This document shows, one piece after another, positions 11,229 through 20,977 of a stretch of DNA of 37,982 nt; positions within the stretch are counted from its first letter, which is position 1, and each line of letters starts with the position of its first letter. Made by a program: the position numbers and the translations under genes. This stretch comes from Tieghemiomyces parasiticus (lineage: Eukaryota > Kickxellomycota > Dimargaritomycetes > Dimargaritales > Dimargaritaceae), in the NCBI GenBank assembly GCA_027575765.1, contig JANBPT010000403.1, positions 1 to 37,982 on the forward strand, written 5' to 3'. The notes under the pieces are model-generated. The model was not told the origin of the DNA. It ran no database searches and saw only the letters and a list, made by a program, of their open reading frames with translations.

Positions 11229-11939
11229 CTAGGTCTTTATGAGCTCGTCGAGTTTTGTTAACGCCTTTCCGAGCTTGTCATTTTGAAGAAACGGACTTCC
11301 CTGCGCAAGCCGTTGGCGGACACTTTGGCATTCAGAAAGCGTCAGTTCGGGAAGATAGTGATCGTTGACGAGATAATCCGCGAGTGCCGGTATGTCGTTA
11401 AGTAAAACAGTGAGGAGGGAAGCGGAGTTGGGTGATTCAGCCCGGCATTGCTGCAGGGTAGCAGTATTAGCAACAGAGGTGTCAGTTGACGGGGACTGGG
11501 GGTGCTGAACTTGGTTCTGTGGCGATTGTCTCCCCGCCATTTCTTCGTTGAGACGAGCTAGGGCATATTGGGCCTCTTTTCGATCCTCAGGGGCTCGACT
11601 GTTGATGATTTCCTGCAGTCTTTCTCGGAATCGGGTGGCTTGTTCAGGCTTTATTTTAGCCATAACACCTGAGTCGGCGTGAGTAAGGGACTCAATGAGA
11701 TCGGGGGATTTGCTAATCCGGGACTTGCTCGACAGGTCGGTCACTTGTTGCTTGCGCTGCTGGTAAGCGCTGGTGTATGGTATACGTGCCTTAATCCAGC
11801 TGCGTACGCCCGTCGAGGGCTCTGTATTAGCGGTAGGTGCGCCCGAAGGTTCATTGTGGCCTAACAGACCTGCCGATGCAGGCGCGAGGAACGCTTCATA
11901 GACAACGAGCACCACGGAGACGACAATGCTGGTACGCAT
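11229..11939 (-). CDS. Predicted secreted protein B (TSAY-QRK family)
   Basis: The ATG at 11939 (MRTSI) gives a strong signal peptide (residues 1-23, hydrophobic core VVSVVLVVYEAFLA, cut after ASA). Total length is 236 aa, with no intron. Residues 46-63 form a basic block ending in IPYTSAYQQRK, the same motif at the same distance from the N-terminus as in A. Two helical segments follow. One at about 92-130 (QATRFRERLQEII, then RKEAQYALARLNEEM) resembles A, and the C-terminal 60 (LTLSECQSVRQRLAQ) resembles A, C and D in pattern. Between them is a Gln/Ser/Thr-rich linker. A TATATATA lies 188 bases upstream of the ATG. Family function unknown. Confidence 0.75.
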   Translation of the reverse strand: MRTSIVVSVVLVVYEAFLAPASAGLLGHNEPSGAPTANTEPSTGVRSWIKARIPYTSAYQQRKQQVTDLSSKSRISKSPDLIESLTHADSGVMAKIKPEQATRFRERLQEIINSRAPEDRKEAQYALARLNEEMAGRQSPQNQVQHPQSPSTDTSVANTATLQQCRAESPNSASLLTVLLNDIPALADYLVNDHYLPELTLSECQSVRQRLAQGSPFLQNDKLGKALTKLDELIKT

Positions 11940-12937
11940 GGTACAGGTCGCGATTGTATTGAAGCGAGACGTGGACGAGTGTGTCGTGGGGCGGCAGGGT
12001 TGAAGGCCAGTCGGCGTGAAGTGGGTGTAGTATTGCAACTAGACAGGGTGGTCGGAGACGATAATTCGAGTGAGCGGCAAGGAAGGGCAGTGGACTGGCA
12101 CATCACTAGGGCCGTGTGCGACTCGGTATATATAAGATTCTGGGCACCACTAACGCAGCGCGGAGGAAGCAAAGGGAGGTGGTAGCGAAACAAAGCTACG
12201 TACAGTGGAAAAGAGGCGACAAAGAGACCAGCACGGCGCCCGGCGTCTCCATCCCCTCCTATCCTAGCTCAACAAACCAACGGGCAGAAGTTGCACTCCT
12301 GCGAGTGGGTGGGTGTTCTCCACCGTCCACCTTCGCAGTCCCGTCAACTGTAGGATACGGCAGACAGACCTTCCCCTACCGGCGGGACGCGCTGGTTGTG
12401 CTTTGTGCGGAACGGGTCCCAGCCAATGATTAGATGCACGGTGGTTCTTTTAACAGCCCTCGGTCACCAGACCGTCAGCGCCGGGTGCGTTGGTTTGTCT
12501 CCGCTGCCGTATAATCGAACTCGGTCCCTGGCAATCGCCTCGCCCCATCACTCCTTTCCCTAATCGGCTGGAAACCGACCTTCACTCACTCCTTTCCCAA
12601 TTGGTCAATAGTTAGTCAGGGACCTCCGCCTTCTTGCTATACTCACCTGGTGACTTTTTTCTGGCTTTTGACCTTCGCCAGGGGTAAAGAAGATTAGGAG
12701 GTCGGTAAAGCCCGGCCTGCCGCTAGGCGTATATTGGTGTGGGATGTATATAAGTAAAACAATAATAAAAGCTGGGGTGCACACTCCCAGAACTGAAGTG
12801 TAGGTATCTCAAATGGCATCGACGGACATGTAAGCTGCGTTTATAAGGGCCCTCAAAGCTGAGCAGCAATGACATAATGGCCAATCCCTTGAATTAACCG
12901 GGAGGGACTCGATACCACAAGCAAACACCCCGACGAG
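11940..12937. other. Promoter of B and 3' flank of C
   Basis: It contains the TATA element of gene B. It also has a direct repeat of TCACTCCTTTCCC at 12548-12560 and 12586-12598 (period 38). No gene is seen. Confidence 0.5.
12127..12135 (-). promoter_or_regulatory. TATA box of secreted gene B
   Basis: Read on the minus strand, CTTATATATACC lies about 190 bases before the ATG of gene B. This is the same spacing as the TATA of gene D. Confidence 0.5.
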
Positions 12938-14071
12938 CTAAACTTGACTAGAATGAATGCCTGGTCCATCCACATTCTTCTGGTCCGGTTCGGAAATCGT
13001 GACCATAGGGTCAAGTACGCGTAGAGAATTCTGCAGGGTCCACCGCAGGGCCCATTCGCGGGCACGGTAAGTTCTGTCCTGCGGGGTATCTTGGGTCAGC
13101 AACTGGCGCAGGGTGGCCAGTTCTAAAACGAGCTCCATGGCGGTGAGAGTGCGGGCTTCGTTCAGGTGCACCTGAAGGTCGCCAAGTCCAGCATTGATTG
13201 CACGATCGGAATCTCGGCCGGCATTAGCATCGACGGGTCCGACCTGGTTGACCACATCCATGTGATTAGGCAAATCAATGGAGGGATTGGTCCCGCGGAG
13301 GACTCTCGGGCTGGCCGGGGTATGCGGGGGCTCCGGCTGGTTGCTATGGCTGAGGCGTTCGAATAATGGGATGGGGTAGGAGCCCGATGTACCGGGCCCA
13401 GACTTAGCGGGCACAGCCACATGTTTCTGCTCACCGTTACGTGTGAGTTTCCAGGTTTCCTTGTCACTTTGCCGGCTTGCCAAGATCCCGTCCGACCCGG
13501 CAGTCTGATGGGGTGGTAGAGAAGAGATTGGCTGATACTGACGCGGGGTTAGCTCGGGCTTCTCCGAGTCGCTGCTGGGTAGGGTGGATTTTTTAGAGGT
13601 CAGCGGAGGTGCGGGGAGTGGGCGAGTGGGTGGAGGGGGCGTCCGGTCCTCGACCATGTTGAACTGCGGTTCGCCAATCTGGTCATCCATGTTGTCACTT
13701 GCCGAACCAAACAGTACCTTTTGCGTGTATATTGCCGCATCGCCCGTCAATTCAGATGAGCGGTACACCGGTTTCAACGACGCTAAAGAAGCACGGAATC
13801 GAAGCCTTGAACCCGAGCTGTCACTACCGTCATGGTCACCAAAGAGTGAACTCTCCCAGTGTCGAAATTTTTCCGCCACCTTGTTCATCCGGTTGGTCCC
13901 GGAACTGCCCTCCGCCAGGATATTCTTGACATGGGTCGAGCGAGGAGGCAACGGTGGCGGATCTGATGTTACCAAGAGAGGTCGGAACGGGCCCTGGGTC
14001 ATAAGAGATTCCGTGGCTTGAACCCGATTAAAGGCAACAAGGAGAGCAGTGGCAAGCAGGAAAACACGCAT
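12938..14071 (-). CDS. Predicted secreted protein C (C/D subfamily)
   Basis: The ATG at 14071 (MRVFLL) begins a signal peptide (residues 1-19). The protein is 377 aa and intronless. Residues 58-77 carry a basic helix, GTNRMNKVAEKFRHWESSLF, aligned position for position with D (both begin at residue 58). Residues 100-240 are Pro/Ser/Thr-rich, with PPPPTRPLPAPP. PEPPHTPASP at 246-255 is shared with D. From residue 296 to about 365 there is a helical domain (LGDLQVHLNEARTLTAMELV and onward) nearly identical to D in protein and DNA. The short Gly/Asp tail differs. CCTTTTAAGCT lies just upstream of the ATG, also as in D. It is a paralogue of D beyond doubt; function unknown. Confidence 0.8.
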   Translation of the reverse strand: MRVFLLATALLVAFNRVQATESLMTQGPFRPLLVTSDPPPLPPRSTHVKNILAEGSSGTNRMNKVAEKFRHWESSLFGDHDGSDSSGSRLRFRASLASLKPVYRSSELTGDAAIYTQKVLFGSASDNMDDQIGEPQFNMVEDRTPPPPTRPLPAPPLTSKKSTLPSSDSEKPELTPRQYQPISSLPPHQTAGSDGILASRQSDKETWKLTRNGEQKHVAVPAKSGPGTSGSYPIPLFERLSHSNQPEPPHTPASPRVLRGTNPSIDLPNHMDVVNQVGPVDANAGRDSDRAINAGLGDLQVHLNEARTLTAMELVLELATLRQLLTQDTPQDRTYRAREWALRWTLQNSLRVLDPMVTISEPDQKNVDGPGIHSSQV

Positions 14072-15301
14072 GGTTGGCGTGGCAGCTTAAAAGGGGAGGG
14101 GGTCGGAAGATGAAAGAAAAACAAAATAGAGGCGCTGCAGCGGGTTACCAAGAGGTGATCGAGTCGACATACGGAAGCAGTGCGGTATTGCGTATTGTAG
14201 AACTACGAAGTATTGTCGGGAGGTAGGAAACGGGGTGGTAATTCCTCGGGTTCAATGCTGTGCGGTTAACGGTTGAAATACGGAAAGCCCAGGGTGACGA
14301 GCAGAAAATAGGTTAGGGAACAAAGTAATTGGCGTTTGCAGGCGGACGGAACAAGGTACTTATCCTTCGCATAATCGGCATACTGCCGTTTGTTCGGCTA
14401 TGCGACCCCCAACGAACGTTTGCTGTGCTGCTGTCCACCGAGTCCGCCCTCACCCCGATGGGCAACTTCAGTGGCGACAGAGCTGGTCCGCCGTGTAACC
14501 GCTGTCGGGTATGACATCGACTCTCATTTCCCCAGCTCCGCCTTACGGTCCGACTTAACTATTTAGATACCGATGGCGACCCGTGTTGGGCAGGTTACGA
14601 ACCCTGTCAACAACAAGCATGACCGATTCTTACACTTGTAATTGTGGTCGTAGTGTTGCCTTTGCGTTATTAGGGGATCGCCTCCTCCGCCCCAGCCGTT
14701 CATTGGACCCTAAATCTGGAAGACGCCCCGCCTATGGTGCAGCTAAATAGTACTCTCCGCCACATTCGGTGGTTTGTGGTCGCAGCTCTTCGCTAAGCGG
14801 TGCGCATCCGGTTTAGAGCTGAACGATGTCAGCCACTACGCTAAAATACCCCAATCGGGAGTACAATTGTTGCTCATAGCTCTGGTGTGTAACACTTAGA
14901 GGCTCGTCCTGGTAGAGGGAAAAAAGGGGGGTCAATGGTTATTTCATGGCCTTCCCTTCCTACTACCTCCTTGCAGGGCGACATCCTTTGAGGGCCGTAT
15001 ACATGTATGGATGGGCACAGTTTTATTGATTAACGGGCGATGAACACTAGTCGAATGATGGCAGGAATGATATAGCAATGTACCGCCGTGCACTGTTCGT
15101 TAACGAGATGGGCTGAGTAGACGTTTGTCTACAATTATACTGTCGGAGAGCTAGATAATCACAAGGACGTTCTGCTCCAGCGTACAGCGGACCTTGTAAA
15201 AGACGCGGTACAGGCTTGGCAAACGGATTAATGCTAGTGTAGGAGTAGTTCACGCCATGTATAGTCGCGCCTTTCGATAGTCCAGCCGATGACTGATGGT
15301 T
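14072..15301. other. Intergenic, 5' flank of C
   Basis: Apart from the CCTTTTAA element at 14087-14094 there is no supportable feature. No clear TATA box is present at the usual -200 position. Confidence 0.5.
14087..14096 (-). promoter_or_regulatory. CCTTTTAA element shared by genes C and D
   Basis: Read on the minus strand, CTCCCCTTTTAAGCTGCC ends about 10 bases before the ATG of C. Gene D has CTCCCTTTTAAACTCCGCC in the same place (18601-18614). The A/T core starts 16-18 bases before each ATG. It may be a retained piece of the duplicated 5' leader rather than a control site. Confidence 0.4.
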
Positions 15302-15745
15302 CTACCGAATCTCATCCACTCGCCTGGTCTCTGACCAGACCGTCTTCCGTATAAATTCCATCGTTTTTCCCCACAATGATGAATACTGCACCGAATAAAC
15401 CACTGGATCATAATTTTGCGTCCATCTAAGTACCACGTGCATTATAAAGCGTTTACCAACGTATACTATCATCCCAGCTACCAGTTCCAATTTCATCAGC
15501 TTACGTCCATCGACAGTCTGTACGCGACCCTCGCCTACCGTTTCCACGGTGGCCTAAGTCCATAGGCACCACTCACGAATACCTTGAACGCTGCCGGCTT
15601 GATCTTCAAGTCTTTGCCTTCCCTGGTTGGAACAACGTACAGCGTATAAATTCCAATTCCGAAGATGCAGTGACAAGGGTCAATTGTAATGATTATAATA
15701 CACCCAATGGGGGGGTCCGCGGGATTGCGGGCGTGTTTACTGCCG
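15302..15745 (-). pseudogene. Orphan two-exon coding relic
   Basis: Two protein-like open segments in different frames are joined by a good-looking 65-nt intron, 15518-15582 (GTATTC to GTACAG), in phase 0. Exon 2 (15302-15517, 72 codons with stop) includes HVVLRWTQNYDPVVYSVQY. Exon 1 (upstream of 15583, open to about 15745) includes IYTLYVVPTREGKDLKIKP. Alternating hydrophobic and polar residues suggest beta structure. No ATG occurs in the exon 1 frame, so either more 5' exons exist or the gene is broken. Not recognised. It lies between secreted genes C and D on the same strand. Confidence 0.35.
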
Positions 15746-17485
15746 AGTCAGAGTCCACACCTAGGTATACAACGGCGAGGACTCAAAGTATAACCGGTAG
15801 GATGAATAGGCCGCCTGTATGGTGGGCAGGGATTAAACGTCAGTCATACCATACATAGTGCGAATGTGTAAACATCCGAGAATGCTTCAGGCTCAGAAAA
15901 CCAAGGATGGCCAGAGCCTTTTGCGTAAAGAATACCAACCCAGAGAGCCAGCCTTTCCAACAATAAGCACACGCAATGGTTATTTTTTTTCCTTCATCGG
16001 GATTCCTATGGCATCGGGGAGAAGGGTGCGCCGGAGTGATTCCTCGACCACACAATCGGGAGGGTAGGTAACAGCATTAATAGGAACTCATCAGGAAGGC
16101 TCGAATCAGTTGGTCGCGGTAGAATCAACTGGCTGTATCAATGGCCCCACTATGGTAGGGTGACGATGGGCCGTGATACTTGAACGTTAGGCCCGGCACG
16201 CCCGATCCTGTTCGGCTGTCAGTAGCTCACGGGGTTAAGCCATAGGCGTCGAGTGCACATAATTTGTATCAGGATTTCTCGCCTCGGAGCTCAGTTAAGC
16301 CACGAAGAGGCAGGCCAGGGAGGGCTGTGGTATGAGTGATGGTATTGCGGGTAAGTGGGGAAGGTGGCGGGGTTGTGCTCTAGTCCAGTACTGGTTGTAC
16401 TACGGAAGGGACCAAGGGTGGTTACGCATGGTAATGATCGAGCATGCCAGTAGTGAGTCCATGGTGCGTGACAAGGATACTAAACCTGACGAAGAACGAG
16501 TGGACCGCAATGGGGGCAGGTCAGTGTCGGCAAGCGAAGAATTTTTCACAAGGAACGTGGGCTGGGGGATGGGGTTCAGGAAGCCAGGTCAGGTCAGACT
16601 GGTCCTTGAATCTGGCGCCATATTGTACAGGGCTGCGTGAGTGGCGCCTGACCGTAGAAGTGGCCAGGACCCTGTTAGTCCCGCAATATACACCTCAGGA
16701 CCAGGGGGTCAGCCTGAAATGGTGCAAGGGCTCACAGCCTGGACTCCCAGTTACAACGGAAGTGGCACTTAGACCTCCACGGAAGCCATGATAACATCAG
16801 GCACCACGGCTCAGCGAGAAGTGGCTTGCACTGGACACTATCGCCTAGTCCCTATGGACCCCAACCTTCTCCTCCCCCTTGCCTAAATTTTACTACATGC
16901 CGATTCGGTTCGATACCTTGATGGACAATTATCCCTACGGTACCTACTATGCCTTCTCCGGTTATCCGGGCTCATTCTGCCTAGCATACCTCGCCCCCAC
17001 CGGCTAAACTTTTACCGCTGCCATGTAAAGGTAATACTCGGTCAATTGGAGACCTATTATTCGTTACACCACCGCCGCCGGCGTCCCCTTTACCGCTCCC
17101 GCTGACGGCCAATAGGCCCTTGTGGTACAAGGCGAAGCCCTGATCGGACCTCGGCTAGAGAGTTGGTCTGGTTCTTGCCGTCTAGCTCGTCCCTCCGCTT
17201 TTGACCCCGTTAAAATGACCCAAGAAAACATGGCCTGGACTTTGACAGCCGGGTAAATAATCCCGCTGCACTTCAGCCTCACATATGACAGGCGATAGAT
17301 TGGTTTAATGTAAACTTTCCGTATCGAATCTTTATAATTGTAATGATGGCTATGCGCTGCGAATAAACCTGCTACGATAGTTGACTCTGCAAACTTCTAT
17401 ATCATAGAAGTAAAAACGAAGCCTAATTTAAAATAAGTTAAAAAAAGAGGAGCATGCATTCAGCGGTATAAAGGAAACTATTTGA
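15746..17485. other. Intergenic between relic and gene D
   Basis: No supportable gene is seen. A plus-strand ATG frame of 102 codons at 16332-16640 looks somewhat protein-like, but it is Gly/Trp/Arg-rich because the DNA is G-rich. It has no TATA at the usual spacing and no recognisable domain. Confidence 0.4.
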
Positions 17486-18586
17486 TTACGCTCTATCAAA
17501 CCGAACTATCGACCCATCTGCGCTCTTCTGGCCTGGTTCGGAAAGCTTGACCTTAGGGTCAAGTATGCGCAGGGAACTCTGCAGGGTCCACCGCAGGGCC
17601 CATTCACGAAGGCGGAGAGTGATGTCGTTCGAGGTATCGTCTTCCAGCAACTGGCGCAGGCTGGCCAGTTCTGAAACGAGCTCCACGGCGGTGAGAGTGC
17701 GGGCTTCGTCCAGGTACACCTGAAGGTCGCCAAGTTCATTCATGGTGCTGACTTGGCTAGTATCCGGGCTGATATTCGAATCGGCGGTGCCGACCTGGCT
17801 GACCACGCTCGAGCGCGTCAGCAAGTTGGATGAGGAATTGTCCCGACTGAGGGCGCTTGGGCTATCTGGAGTGTGCGGAGGTTCTGGGTGGTAGGGTCCA
17901 TTATATCTCGCATGCCGTGGGGGACTGAACTTCACATTATCTAAGGCTCCCCGGAGAATGGTTGACCGAGTCCCAGACCGTGGGGGCAGGGTTGCACTAA
18001 CCGCCTCCAGTTCTCTAATCAATTTTTCGGTCGATTCGCTTGATAGGCTGTCCTTGTCGGTATCTCGGTCCAGTGAAGTAACCGCGGTTGTGAACGATGC
18101 AGAGCCATCCAAAGAGCTAGATTCTAGCCGTTCGAGGGGAGACACGATGGGGCTCGGCTGTGGCGCTTTAGTCAATCCAGCGTGGGGAGAGTCCGGATTC
18201 GTGCCTGGGGTAATGAGCTGGTATTTTTCGGCATAGGATACATCGGTATCTGGCGGCATATTCATACTCGACTGGGTAGCGACTTGCCGGATGGACTTCC
18301 AGGCGTTTTTATGACAGTTGACACGCTCCGCGTCTCCGGACGGGTGTTGGGAGTGGCACACGGAGGACATCAAGCGCTGCCACCTAGCGGCGACTCTGTC
18401 CCGCTTCCGGGTCCCCATATGGGATGGGCTCATCCTATCAGCCTGCGCAGAAGGCAGTGGATCCGTAAACGACGGGAGATTGTTCAGCATAGGCTGGTTG
18501 AAATTGGTGTCCCCGGTGGGCGTTCCCTGGGTGAATGAGGTAATCAGAGTCAATGACCCGAGGGAGATATATAGTTGAGGGCGCAT
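17486..18586 (-). CDS. Predicted secreted protein D (C/D subfamily)
   Basis: The ATG at 18586 (MRPQLY) begins a signal peptide (about 1-21). The protein is 366 aa and intronless. GTRKRDRVAARWQRLMSSVC at 58-77 aligns with C at the same residues. Residues 80-230 are Ser/Thr/Asp-rich and diverged from C. PEPPHTPDSP follows near 232. The helical domain at 285-355 (LGDLQVYLDEARTLTAVELV, then REWALRWTLQSSLRILDPK) is about 75-80% identical to C by eye, with long stretches of identical DNA including synonymous sites. A TATAAAAA lies about 200 bases upstream. Recent duplication or gene conversion with C is inferred; biochemical role unknown. Confidence 0.8.
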   Translation of the reverse strand: MRPQLYISLGSLTLITSFTQGTPTGDTNFNQPMLNNLPSFTDPLPSAQADRMSPSHMGTRKRDRVAARWQRLMSSVCHSQHPSGDAERVNCHKNAWKSIRQVATQSSMNMPPDTDVSYAEKYQLITPGTNPDSPHAGLTKAPQPSPIVSPLERLESSSLDGSASFTTAVTSLDRDTDKDSLSSESTEKLIRELEAVSATLPPRSGTRSTILRGALDNVKFSPPRHARYNGPYHPEPPHTPDSPSALSRDNSSSNLLTRSSVVSQVGTADSNISPDTSQVSTMNELGDLQVYLDEARTLTAVELVSELASLRQLLEDDTSNDITLRLREWALRWTLQSSLRILDPKVKLSEPGQKSADGSIVRFDRA

Positions 18587-18787
18587 AGTAAGTGTAGGCG
18601 GAGTTTAAAAGGGAGCGAAGGAGGGTGATGAACTGAAGCTAGCGAGCCGCGTGTAGTATTGCCTTGATACAGAATTTTGACGGTGACGAAGCGAAGCCAG
18701 GTGCATAGGGTAAGAGGAAAATCATGAAGTACCTCCAAATAAGATTTAATCACAGTGAGCACTCGGAAAACCGAGGAATGTCGGTGA

Positions 18788-18795
18788 TTTTTATA
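18788..18795 (-). promoter_or_regulatory. TATA box of secreted gene D
   Basis: TATAAAAA on the minus strand lies about 200 bases before the ATG of D. This matches the spacing seen for B, the 2522 gene, the LRR relic and the hydrolase. Confidence 0.5.
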
Positions 18796-20732
18796 AGCGA
18801 TTTATTTTTCTAACCTGGAAAAAGGTCCATGATATTAGGGAGGTGAAAATGCGATAGATAAGTGAGGTTTGAATCTCATCCACCAAACTTCGCCCTGTTA
18901 CTCGTGTACGGTCCTGGTCCGGTACACAGCGAGTACAGAATCGCTCGCAGCCACTAGTCTAACAATAGAGAGTGGTGTCAAGCGTTTGCCCATTGGTCTA
19001 ATCTTGCTTCGTCGGCTAAGAGACGATCGCCTCGTTTGCCCATTCAAGCCTCTTGGGCTCCACTCGGCCGTTGAACCCGCTCCCATTTTTATTCACAATA
19101 GAACAACGCGGTTTAGATCCTGCAGTCCAGTCGGGAAAAAAAATCTTCACGGGAAATGCCCAATTGGCAGCTTGTAAGCTAGGCCGTTCGGGACTTAACC
19201 ACGAAAATGACGCCCATATGCGAACTCTCCAAGCTACCGACTGCCGAGTCCGCCCTGCAACCTTCGGTGGGTAGCCAACCAACCTCGAACCACCTAGCCT
19301 TGCGCCTTACATCAATGCAGGACTCTGCCCTCTTCCCTGATCCGCTCTCCGTCTGTTAGCCTACTTCTCATATCGCTTAGTATTCGTAGTACTCTTCTCC
19401 CCTCCTCTTCTACACCTATCACACTCCTTACGCCCCCGCCTTACCTCTCTCGCTTCTCACAGTTCGTATTCACCTTACGCTAGCCCCCACCCTAACGTTC
19501 GTTTACTAATTACACCGTCGCAACTCAATAAAGCCATTACGCCCTCTACCTCCACCAGTGCCCTATAGCGGCATCACAATGAAAATCGCTCGCTCAAGGG
19601 GGTGGTTAAGAGGTGACCCACAAATGACCCAACGTTTGGTATGCCCACTGTGCTCGGATACGGGACAAAATTCAAGCGTATGACGGAGGAGGAGAAGACA
19701 GAGAGGCACTCGGTAGCTCCTGAAGTGGCGGGCGGTGTCCGTGGTGGGTGAAAAGCTACACAAAGCAGCCAGAAATCAAAGGTTAAGGCAATTTTTATAT
19801 CGCCGACTTTAGTAACAGCCATCAATTCCTCCCTCATTCTCACTGCTCTCCGGTTTTAAGATAAGCTACGCTCGTTTCTACCACCCCAGGCGTACTACGG
19901 GCCATTACCCAGACGAGGATGGGCGGAGCAGGCATCTACACAATACTTGAGCACTACAGCTAGCTAATGGTCTCCTAAGTCTGATATTCTGGTATTAGTT
20001 GGATTTCCCGACTCAAACTATCGCTCTCGCCAATTCCCCTAAGGAGGGACAGGCCGTGACAATCAATGTTTTCCGGTAAGAATTGAATATACATATAGAC
20101 ATTGTAAGGCAACACAACACTGAAGACGCCAATGGGAGAGAAGGATACATAGTTCCAGCTCATAACAATCGATCAAAAGAGACAGATTGATGTGCCCTAC
20201 TAAAATGGTCGACGATCACTTTTTTCCGCATAGCTATAATGTCGTTGCAGTGGCACATACTGGAGCGTCGGTAAGTCCGTTGCGAGATGACGCTAGGACG
20301 AGAGGCGGCTTGCCAGTCCCAACAATGAAGAACATTCGCCAATATTCACCACACGACGCTAGTCACATTAGTGAATGGAGGGGCGTGGACGCGGCCAGTG
20401 CTCACTGTCTAGCGCTCGACATGCAGGGCCACGTAGAATATTGGTGGTTTTACAGAGCAAAGACCGGCGCTAATTACGGCCGAGATGGTGGATTATCATC
20501 CTAGAAAATCATTTCGCCTTGTCCCTCCCCCTCGTTGCATGCCTCTGCTTTGACCCTTCGCTCTACTCCGTAACCCCGTCACAGTCAATTTTCGTGTATA
20601 ACTAGGGGCGGTTCACCTAAGGTCAAAGAGCCCAAACAACCATACATTTTGCACCCATTCTCCGCTCCACAGTATACTTTGTTCGTCCGCTCGGACCAGC
20701 CTCTATTTACCGCACCTTTTTTTCATCTCATT

Positions 20733-20746
20733 TGCACCTAGGTGCA
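20733..20746. promoter_or_regulatory. Perfect 14-bp palindrome upstream of the peptide gene
   Basis: TGCACCTAGGTGCA is fully self-complementary and lies 42 bases before the ATG at 20789. It could be a dimeric transcription-factor site for the peptide gene. No second copy was noticed in the window. Confidence 0.35.
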
Positions 20747-20788
20747 CAACCACTAGCATTTTATTAGTGCCACTCATACCCGCTCACC

Positions 20789-20977
20789 ATGAATCTGCGT
20801 TCCATTGCTATCCTCGTCGTGCTGACCTCAGCCGTGACGGCCCGGCCCATCGCGTCTGAAGAGGTCCACTTGGAGCGCCGTTGGCTTACGTCAATCCGGG
20901 TCGGCCTGTCAGTCGCAAAAGAGGCTTACAAAGTAGGGAAGGTCATCGGCGGCGCCGTAAGCGGTAAAAAGAACTAA
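20789..20977 (+). CDS. Secreted cationic peptide precursor (antimicrobial-peptide-like)
   Basis: The ATG (context CTCACCATGA) opens a 62-residue frame ending in tandem TAA stops. The architecture is that of a prepropeptide. The signal peptide is 1-18 (core IAILVVLTSAVTA). A short acidic pro-segment follows at 19-29 (Glu24, Glu25, Glu29), with a dibasic Arg30-Arg31 Kex2-type site. The predicted mature peptide is 32-62: 31 residues, one acidic (Glu45) and six basic, net charge about +5, no Cys. Lys and Gly repeat with hydrophobics in KVGKVIGGAVSGKK, an amphipathic helix with small-residue faces as in cecropin-like peptides. No homologue is recalled, so membrane activity is inference. A chance frame is possible but unlikely given signal, pro-segment and cleavage site in order. 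Confidence 0.7.
   Translation: MNLRSIAILVVLTSAVTARPIASEEVHLERRWLTSIRVGLSVAKEAYKVGKVIGGAVSGKKN

Larger units (their letters stand above)
18587..20788. other. Intergenic between gene D and the peptide gene
   Basis: It contains the TATA box of D and the promoter side of the peptide gene. Open frames here (for example 20187-20504) lack coding character. No RNA gene is seen. Confidence 0.5.

Noticed and set aside
16332..16640. 102-codon plus-strand ATG frame
   Set aside because: Composition follows the G-rich DNA; no promoter at the usual spacing and no domain.
18860..18890. tRNA T-loop-like GGTTTGAATCTC
   Set aside because: No matching acceptor stem, D arm or anticodon arm could be paired around it.
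20187..20504. 105-codon plus-strand ATG frame
   Set aside because: No signal, domain or coding-like composition; treated as chance.
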